A DNA stretch of 64,000 bases, taken from the NCBI GenBank assembly GCA_963748405.1, contig CAVVIT010000004.1, forward strand, positions 62,001 through 126,000, read 5' to 3'. Origin of the DNA: Fen-1273 sp963748405 (GTDB lineage: Bacteria > Bacteroidota > Ignavibacteria > UBA10030 > UBA6906). The translations under genes were made by a program, and so were the position numbers. Below are positions 58,132 through 64,000 of the stretch, one piece after another. Within the stretch, counting starts at the first letter, position 1. Each line of letters begins with the position of its first letter. The notes under the pieces were generated by a model. The model saw nothing but the letters and a program-made list of their open reading frames with translations, ran no database searches and was not told the origin of the DNA.

Positions 58132-59542
58132 TCACCAGAGCTACTTTCGGCGAAACGTTGTCGCGGCAAACCTCCTTGCTCTCCTTGCCTGTCACACGCT
58201 GTCGCCCGGCCAACAGGAGTCGCGTCAATCAACGACCGCCCCCGAATTTCCGAAAGCCGCTCCGATCAGCGTGACGATCGGAGGCGGGTTTCCCGTCAAC
58301 GGAACGTTCGCGGCATCCCCTTCGGAGCGTGTCGACCAGTTCGTCACCCGGGTCTATACCGGCGCCATGGACGCCATGGCGGGAAGGTACGAACGTCTTC
58401 CGGCCCCGCAGCCTTGGAGCACGGCAGGGCAGTCGGCCGAGGAGCTGGCTGGATACCCCCTGCGCAATATCAGGCTGAAGAGGATTTCGGGAGAGGAGAT
58501 CGTCATCGACATTCAGAAATTCCGGCTCACGGGGGATTTCAGCGACAACCCGTACCTCAAGAACGACGATGTCGTGATTTTTCCTGTTGTCGACAGGGAT
58601 CATGATTTCGTCTCCATCTCGGGGGGTGTTACCCGCCCGACAAGATTTCAGTTCGTTCCTGGAGACCGGCTTTCGGTGGCCGTCCTTTTCGGAGGAGGCC
58701 TGCTGTCGACGGCCGACAGCGCCGGCAGGGTGACGATCTCCCGTCTCGATCCGACAGGCCAGATCGAGACGCGGATCGAGGCAACACTTCATGGAAATCC
58801 GACGTTGGTGCAGGGAGACCGCGTCGTTGTCTGGCTCGGCGAAAACGAAAAATTTGACTACCGGGTCAACGTTTCGGGCGAGATCCTCAGACCGGGTTTC
58901 GTTCCGATCACGAAGAATTCGACGACCCTCCGGGATGTCATCAGCAAGGTGGGCGGGTTCAAGCCCAACGCCGATCTGGATCGCGCTGAGCTCATCCGCG
59001 GGGCGAACGTCTTCCGCTCTCTTTTCTATACTGAAACGTTCGAGGACCTGATGATGACCCGGACCGCGAACATCGCTCCGGAAGACTCGCTGGTCCTCTT
59101 CATCGACAACAAGCTGAGGTTCCAGAGGGGGAACGGGCTGATTGACTTCACGAAGATCGACTCCACGTCGGAAGGAGATTTCATCGTCCGGGACGGCGAC
59201 TTCATCTTTGTGCCGGAACGCCTGAACCTCGTCTATGTGTTCGGTCAGGTCAAGACTCCCGGCTATGTTCAGTTCGAGCCGGGGAGAGGTTACTCGTTCT
59301 ACCTCGATAAATCCGGAGGCCCCGCGGAGACGGCCCGGGACGAAGTGTTCCTCATCAAGGGAAAAACGAGGACCTGGAAGCGGTTGAGCGATCCGGAGGC
59401 GGGAGGAATAGAAGCCGGGGACTTCCTCTGGGTGCCCAAGATCATACGCAGGGACTTTGACTACTATTTCGTCCGGGTGGGTGCCACCGCGCAGATTGTC
59501 GGGGCGATCGCAACGCTGATTATTCTCATCAAGCAGTTCTGA
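58118..59542 (+). CDS. SLBB-domain polysaccharide export protein (EPS locus 2)
   Basis: 474 residues. A hydrophobic N-terminal stretch (NVVAANLLALLACHTLS) may be a signal sequence. Then come several SLBB-type units (VSISGGVTRPTRFQFVPG, VNVSGEILRPGFVPI, VYVFGQVKTPGYVQF) and a C-terminal membrane segment (QIVGAIATLIILIKQF). The usual N-terminal Poly_export domain of Wza is not recognisable, so it may need a partner. ATG 58118 overlaps rfbB by 14 bases. Confidence 0.82.
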   Translation: MKTGNHQSYFRRNVVAANLLALLACHTLSPGQQESRQSTTAPEFPKAAPISVTIGGGFPVNGTFAASPSERVDQFVTRVYTGAMDAMAGRYERLPAPQPWSTAGQSAEELAGYPLRNIRLKRISGEEIVIDIQKFRLTGDFSDNPYLKNDDVVIFPVVDRDHDFVSISGGVTRPTRFQFVPGDRLSVAVLFGGGLLSTADSAGRVTISRLDPTGQIETRIEATLHGNPTLVQGDRVVVWLGENEKFDYRVNVSGEILRPGFVPITKNSTTLRDVISKVGGFKPNADLDRAELIRGANVFRSLFYTETFEDLMMTRTANIAPEDSLVLFIDNKLRFQRGNGLIDFTKIDSTSEGDFIVRDGDFIFVPERLNLVYVFGQVKTPGYVQFEPGRGYSFYLDKSGGPAETARDEVFLIKGKTRTWKRLSDPEAGGIEAGDFLWVPKIIRRDFDYYFVRVGATAQIVGAIATLIILIKQF

Positions 59543-59615
59543 CCCGCCCGAACCCGCCGGGTGGGATCGTGCGCAAGTTGACTTCACACTTCGTTGCTCA
59601 CACACATCAAAGCCA

Positions 59616-60872
59616 ATGACATCGTCGAATAGTGCCGCCCCCGCTGAAGGGGGGACGGAGGGGCGTCCCTCAGCGCTTCTCGTTCTCGTGGAGATTCTGA
59701 CGCAATGGTGGAAGCTCATCGCGGGATCGGTCCTCGTGTGCGGCATCGCGGCGGGCGTCGCCGCCTTTCTTATCCACCCGCAGTTCAAATCGGTCACGGC
59801 AGTGTTTCCCTCTCAGCCGGCGGACCTCTTTGGCGCCTCCGAGGGGGTTTCGGGTCTCGTCAAGTCTCTTACGCCCAAGGGGATCCCCGGGTTGAGCGCC
59901 AACACCGAACTCGACAGGTACCTCGCCATACTGAAGAGCGGACGTGTGGTGGGGGACGTGATCAAGAAGTTCGACCTTGTGAAGGTGTATGACATTACGT
60001 CGTATCCCGCGGAGATGACGGCGAAGAAGCTGATGGAGAACACGGAGTTTGTGGAGGAGCCGGAAGGTGACCTTACGATCGCCGTGTATGACGAGGACCC
60101 GCAGCGGGCCGCCGACATGGCAAACTTCTTCGTCGAAGACCTGAACATCACCAATACGGAGCTGCAGAGCCAGAACGCCCGCGCCAACCGTGCCTTCATT
60201 GAAGAGAGGTACAACAAGAACATTCAGGATATCGACGCTGCCCAGGAATCTCTCCGCGTGTTCCAGAAGCGGTACGGTGTCATTGCGCTCCCCCAGCAAA
60301 CCGAGGCCACGATCAAGGCGGGAGCGGAGATCGCGGCCCAGCTTGCGTTGAAGGAAGTGCAGCTCAACGTGGCGCGTCGGACGCTGGCGGACGATAATCC
60401 CGCCGTCCAGCAGCTGCGCATCGAGATGCAGGAGCTACGCCGGAAAATCTCCGAGATGAACACTGCGGAGGCCGCCCCGGGCGAGCTGAACATCTTCGTC
60501 CCGTTCGCCTCAATTCCCGACCTGGGCTCGACGTATCTCCGCCTGTACAGGGAAGGGGAGATGCAGTATAAGATCCTGCAGTTCATCGCCCCGCTGTACG
60601 AACAGGCCAGGGTCGAAGAGCGCCGCCAGACCCCTTCCGTCATCGTGCTCGACAGGGCGGGTCCCGCAGAACGCAAGTCACGGCCGAAGCGATTGCCCAT
60701 CATCATCGGTGGAATGCTCGTGGGACTCATCGGGTCGCTCGGGTTCATCGCGCTTGCCCGCCGCTGGAGGATGGAGAAGGAGCGCGATTCCCCCCTGTAT
60801 TTTGCGGTGGGACGGCTCGCCGCGGTCCTTCGGACCGATCTTCGCCGGCCCTTCGGGCGCTCATCGCGCTGA
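59616..60872 (+). CDS. Wzz-type chain-length protein (EPS locus 2)
   Basis: 418 residues. Helices near 35-53 and 352-370 flank a coiled-coil periplasmic part (about 180-300). It should set chain length for the polymer of this locus with the SLBB protein before it. No ATPase/kinase gene follows here, unlike at locus 1. A 73-base gap precedes it, with no promoter recognised. Confidence 0.85.
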   Translation: MTSSNSAAPAEGGTEGRPSALLVLVEILTQWWKLIAGSVLVCGIAAGVAAFLIHPQFKSVTAVFPSQPADLFGASEGVSGLVKSLTPKGIPGLSANTELDRYLAILKSGRVVGDVIKKFDLVKVYDITSYPAEMTAKKLMENTEFVEEPEGDLTIAVYDEDPQRAADMANFFVEDLNITNTELQSQNARANRAFIEERYNKNIQDIDAAQESLRVFQKRYGVIALPQQTEATIKAGAEIAAQLALKEVQLNVARRTLADDNPAVQQLRIEMQELRRKISEMNTAEAAPGELNIFVPFASIPDLGSTYLRLYREGEMQYKILQFIAPLYEQARVEERRQTPSVIVLDRAGPAERKSRPKRLPIIIGGMLVGLIGSLGFIALARRWRMEKERDSPLYFAVGRLAAVLRTDLRRPFGRSSR

Positions 60873-60876
60873 AGAC

Positions 60877-62325
60877 ATGGAACAAGCCACCGGTCGCTCG
60901 CCGCTCGGGTCCGTTTCCCTGGAACTGCCGGACTATTCCGTCCGCCTCGGCGCGCTTCTGTGCGTCACGGTTCTGATCGGGGCGTACATCGCGAGCGTGG
61001 CCCTGGATTCCGCCGGGCTCTATTTCATCATCCTCCTCGGACTGGTCGTGCTGGGAACGGCCCTGATCCGGTTCGAAAGCGCCCTTCTGTTCGTCCCGAT
61101 AACCATCACCAATCCCTACGTCCTCAAAGAGACGGGGACCAACATGAGCCTCTCGGAATACGTTCTCCTCATCCTCTACATCGTCTGGTTCATACGACTG
61201 ATCCCGTCGCGGGAGCGATTGCACTACCCGAAGGCGTTCGCCCTCCCGGTCATTCTGATCATCGGCACCGGCGTGCTTTCGCTGGCAGCGGCGCATTACC
61301 CCGGCACAAGCGCCCTGCAGGATATCCGGTATATTGAAGTCCTCGGGGTCCTGTTTTTTGTCATCGTCAATGAGTGCCGGACTGAGAAACAGATCAAGTC
61401 GATGGTCTTCTTTCTCATGATCGGGGGGCTCATTGCCTCGCTCATCGGCATCGGGCAGTTCATCTTCTTTGCGGGGACGATGGGGGAGGTCCACCGCGTG
61501 TCGGGATTGCTCGGCGGCGCGTTCGGCGGCGTTGCCGGGACCACGGTGTGCCTCGCCTTTGGCATGCTCCTGTTTGACCCGTCACGTGGAAAGAAAACCT
61601 TCGCCGTCGTCGTCCTCGGCATCGCCCTGACGGCCCTTATCATGAGCCAGACGAGAGCCTGGATCGGCGGGGCGGCCATCGGTCTTCTGACCGTGATGCT
61701 GCTGGGGCGGGCGAAGGCGGCCCGATCCCTGATCCTGCTCGCGTGTGCAGGTTCGTTCGTCATCTACATTTTCACCCAGACCGGTGTCTTCGGCGCGTCC
61801 GGGAGCGGCGCATTGAGAGGGGCCCTGTCGAAAGCGTTCCGCTATGAGTCTCCGGCAGGAGGAGTGTCGGTGGGCGACCTCGCGCTGTACGAACGTCTCA
61901 TCGTCTGGCGCAAAGCCGTCAGTCTCACCGCGCAAAACCCGCTGTTCGGGATCGGCGCAGGGAACCTCCGGTTCGACGACTACCTCCGCGCGCACCTCAC
62001 CGCGCCGGTGCAGTCCGCCGGTTACGTGGACAACCAGTACCTGAATTTCTTTGCCGAAGCCGGACTCCTGGCAGGCATCGCGTGGCTGGCGTACATGTTT
62101 GTCTCGGTCCGGGCAGGACTGAGAGGACTGAGGAATTCCGCGGGGACGGCGTTGCACGCCGACGCCTACGGGCTGTTTCCCTCGCTCCTGCTGTTCGTCG
62201 TCGGATCGGTCTTCTGGGTGGTGACCGCCCAGCATGATTACTTTGCCGTGGTGGTCGTGCAGATCGCGCTTCTGTACAACGTGAGCCGCGGTGTCCCGGC
62301 GGCCGATCCCGCCGGAGCGGGCTGA
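60877..62325 (+). CDS. O-antigen polymerase/ligase-like protein (Wzy, EPS locus 2)
   Basis: 482 residues with about eleven helices. The large periplasmic loop with Wzy_C-like LYERLIVWRKAVSLTAQNPL and FGIGAGNLRFDDYL, and NQYLNFFAEAGLLAG after it, supports the polymerase/ligase fold. ATG 60877 lies four bases after the Wzz stop. It overlaps the flippase start by one base. Confidence 0.87.
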   Translation: MEQATGRSPLGSVSLELPDYSVRLGALLCVTVLIGAYIASVALDSAGLYFIILLGLVVLGTALIRFESALLFVPITITNPYVLKETGTNMSLSEYVLLILYIVWFIRLIPSRERLHYPKAFALPVILIIGTGVLSLAAAHYPGTSALQDIRYIEVLGVLFFVIVNECRTEKQIKSMVFFLMIGGLIASLIGIGQFIFFAGTMGEVHRVSGLLGGAFGGVAGTTVCLAFGMLLFDPSRGKKTFAVVVLGIALTALIMSQTRAWIGGAAIGLLTVMLLGRAKAARSLILLACAGSFVIYIFTQTGVFGASGSGALRGALSKAFRYESPAGGVSVGDLALYERLIVWRKAVSLTAQNPLFGIGAGNLRFDDYLRAHLTAPVQSAGYVDNQYLNFFAEAGLLAGIAWLAYMFVSVRAGLRGLRNSAGTALHADAYGLFPSLLLFVVGSVFWVVTAQHDYFAVVVVQIALLYNVSRGVPAADPAGAG

Positions 62326-63860
62326 TGCACGAACCGGGCGGACAATCGCACACTGCGCGGATGCTCGCGAAGAACACGCTGAACAACCTCGCGACGCAGG
62401 TTGTTCTCGTCCTGATTTCCTTTGTGAGCTTTCCCATACTTGTCCGGGGGATTTCCGCGGAGGGATTCGGACTGCTGTCGCTCGTCTGGGTGCTGATCGG
62501 CTATTTCAGCATTCTCGATCTGGGCGTGAGCAGGGCGATTACAAAGTTCGTCGCGGAGTTCCTTGCACGTGATGATCAGGCACGGATACGGGAGATTACG
62601 TGGACGTCCCTTTCACTCAGCGCCGTCTTCGGAAGCGCCGTAGGCCTCCTGATCGTCGTCACGCGCGGGTATGTCGTGACAGAGTTGTTCCACGTCTCGG
62701 ACGCGATGAGCGCGGAGGCTCGCACCTCGCTGGTCATCGCAGCGGTGGGGATACCCTTCATGCTGGCGCAGGGGATCCTCCGGGGCGTTCAGATCGCGTA
62801 CCAGCGGTTCGATCTCGCGAACGGATTCCAGGCGGCGACGGGCGCAATCCAGTGGGTGGGCTCATCCCTTCTCGTTGCGTTCGCCGGAGGGGGAGTGCGG
62901 GAGGTCGTTCTGCTCACCGTCGTGTCGCGCGTTCTCGCCGTGGCCGCATCGCTCGCCGTGCTGCCCGGCATGATGCCGGGTGCGTACAGGAACGTGCGCG
63001 TCTGGGATCGGTCGCATGCGCGGACTCTCCTTTCCTTCGGGGGATGGGTCTCCCTGACGCAGGTCCTCGCGCCCCTGTTCACGTATGTGGACCGGCTGAT
63101 GATTGCGTCGTTCATGGCGCTCACGTCTGTCGCGTACTATACCGTGCCCCAGGAGTCGGTCAACAGGCTGATCATCCTGCCGATGAGCCTGACCACCGCC
63201 CTGTACCCGGTCCTGAGCGGGTGGTCAACGGGGATGCCGGGCTCAGAAAAGGCGGGCGCGATGTACACGCGCGCTGTCAAATACGTCGCGGCCCTGATTC
63301 TCCCGGTGGCCGTGGTCCTGTTTGTTTTTTCACGTGAGATCCTCCGGCTGTGGATGGGCGAGGAATTCTCGGCGCACGGGAGTCTTCCGCTGCAGATTCT
63401 CCTCGTCGGCCTCTTTTTTAACGCGGTCTCGCAAATTCCCGTGACGGCACTGCACGCCAACGGGCGCCCTGACCTCCCGGCGAAGTTCAATCTGGTGGAG
63501 CTTCCATTCATGATCGGGCTGAATCTGCTGCTGATCCCCCTGCTCGGCATCGCCGGTGCGGCGATTACCTGGACGCTCAGGGTCATGCTCGACGCCGTGC
63601 TCCTTTTTCGTGCCGCGAGAACGTACAGCCGGGGTTCGGAGTATTTCAGCGGCACGGAAAAGGCTCCCCGCACGCTTGTCATGCTCGCAACCGGACTGTG
63701 TCTTCTCGTCGCCCTGATGTGTTCCGTCCGGAATGAGCCGCTCCGTCTCGCCGCCGCCGCCGTGTTTGTCGCGGGATACGTCTACGGCGTCTGGAGGCAC
63801 GGGTTTGACGACACGGACAGGGGGTTCGTGTTTGCATTGAAGAGCAAGTTTCTCGGATGA
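62325..63860 (+). CDS. Wzx-type flippase (EPS locus 2)
   Basis: 511 residues, about fourteen helices. Starts ARMLAKNTLNNLATQVVLVL; LLSLVWVLIGYFSILDLGVS and FTYVDRLMIASFMALTSVAY are typical of polysaccharide transporters. Overlaps the polymerase stop (TGATG) and the next glycosyltransferase (ATGA). Distinct in sequence from the flippase at 30206, so it likely serves a different repeat unit. Confidence 0.9.
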   Translation: MHEPGGQSHTARMLAKNTLNNLATQVVLVLISFVSFPILVRGISAEGFGLLSLVWVLIGYFSILDLGVSRAITKFVAEFLARDDQARIREITWTSLSLSAVFGSAVGLLIVVTRGYVVTELFHVSDAMSAEARTSLVIAAVGIPFMLAQGILRGVQIAYQRFDLANGFQAATGAIQWVGSSLLVAFAGGGVREVVLLTVVSRVLAVAASLAVLPGMMPGAYRNVRVWDRSHARTLLSFGGWVSLTQVLAPLFTYVDRLMIASFMALTSVAYYTVPQESVNRLIILPMSLTTALYPVLSGWSTGMPGSEKAGAMYTRAVKYVAALILPVAVVLFVFSREILRLWMGEEFSAHGSLPLQILLVGLFFNAVSQIPVTALHANGRPDLPAKFNLVELPFMIGLNLLLIPLLGIAGAAITWTLRVMLDAVLLFRAARTYSRGSEYFSGTEKAPRTLVMLATGLCLLVALMCSVRNEPLRLAAAAVFVAGYVYGVWRHGFDDTDRGFVFALKSKFLG

Positions 63861-64000
63861 AACAGACCGACCTCACCATCATCGTCGTAACGTACAGGCA
63901 GTGGGACCGGGTGCGGGTGTGCCTTCAATCGGTGTTCAGGGAATGCGCAGGTCTGGACGCCGACGTTATTGTCGTTGACAACGCGTCCGGAGACGGCACG
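63857..64000 (+). CDS. Glycosyltransferase family 2, N-terminal fragment (cut by window edge)
   Basis: Only 48 codons are in the window: MKQTDLTIIVVTYRQW and later VIVVDNASGDGT, the start of a GT-A inverting transferase. The start overlaps the flippase stop as ATGA. The rest lies beyond the window. Confidence 0.8.
   Translation, partial: MKQTDLTIIVVTYRQWDRVRVCLQSVFRECAGLDADVIVVDNASGDGT

Noticed and set aside
59543..59615. TTGACT before the locus 2 Wzz gene as a promoter
   Set aside because: The position 17 bases on reads CACACA, with no AT-rich -10.
1..64000. tRNA, rRNA, known riboswitch, CRISPR array, prophage or integrase
   Set aside because: None was recognised on reading either strand; a covariance-model search would be the decisive test for small RNAs.

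Overview
The window is G+C-rich bacterial chromosome with almost no intergenic space. Two proteins (7217-10315 minus; 52827-53996 plus) end in a type IX secretion (T9SS) type-A sorting domain with the NYPNPFNP signature. Together with a PorV/UPF0164-like barrel (17799-18755) and TTGACA-17-TAnATT promoters, this points to the Bacteroidota/Ignavibacteria/Kryptonia neighbourhood. That placement is inference, because no rRNA or marker set is present. No tRNA, rRNA, CRISPR, IS element or phage gene was seen.

Layout. (1) 1-7097, plus strand: core genes (end of tsaB, accD, panC, a lone GlmU-type nucleotidyltransferase, a small exported protein, a LytR_C-type protein, rsfS, argS) and a sigma-54 activator, closed by a strong hairpin. 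(2) 7217-19490, minus strand. Read 5' to 3' these are a Wza-type export lipoprotein, a PorV-like barrel, a frameshifted degenerate sigma-54 AAA+ protein, a WecA-like glycosyl-1-phosphate transferase fused to a Rossmann domain, and three GH18 glycosidases. Two of the GH18 genes share a perfect 1191-bp repeat; one is secreted and the other is joined to a polytopic membrane protein. (3) 19883-49987, plus strand: a large exopolysaccharide (EPS) locus. It holds a Wzz/GumC chain-length protein, a CpsD-like ATPase, a 58-residue membrane protein, a Wzy-like polymerase, deacetylases, many glycosyltransferases, a Wzx-like flippase, UDP-sugar and CDP-sugar enzymes, a WecG/TagA-type transferase, a lone receiver domain and four CelD-like acyltransferases. 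(4) 50233-53996: a dockerin-bearing FG-GAP protein next to a T9SS-anchored protein with a cohesin-like module. An AT-rich island covers exactly the dockerin and cohesin segments. (5) 54427-64000, plus strand: a second EPS locus with another WecA-Rossmann fusion, RfbC-like and RfbB enzymes, SLBB export protein, Wzz, Wzy, Wzx and a cut-off glycosyltransferase.

How it fits together. The window holds two near-complete Wzx/Wzy-type polysaccharide systems, each with its own initiating enzyme, chain-length regulator, polymerase, flippase and export protein. A predicted non-covalent surface-attachment pair (dockerin and cohesin) lies between them, and a set of GH18 enzymes on one flank may trim GlcNAc-containing polymer. 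The least conventional items are the exact GH18 domain duplication into a membrane protein, the dockerin-cohesin pair in its own composition island, the Cys-rich tandem-repeat protein at 31752, and the three CelD paralogs with the shared C-terminal tail SELTR[ST]DQ[LV].
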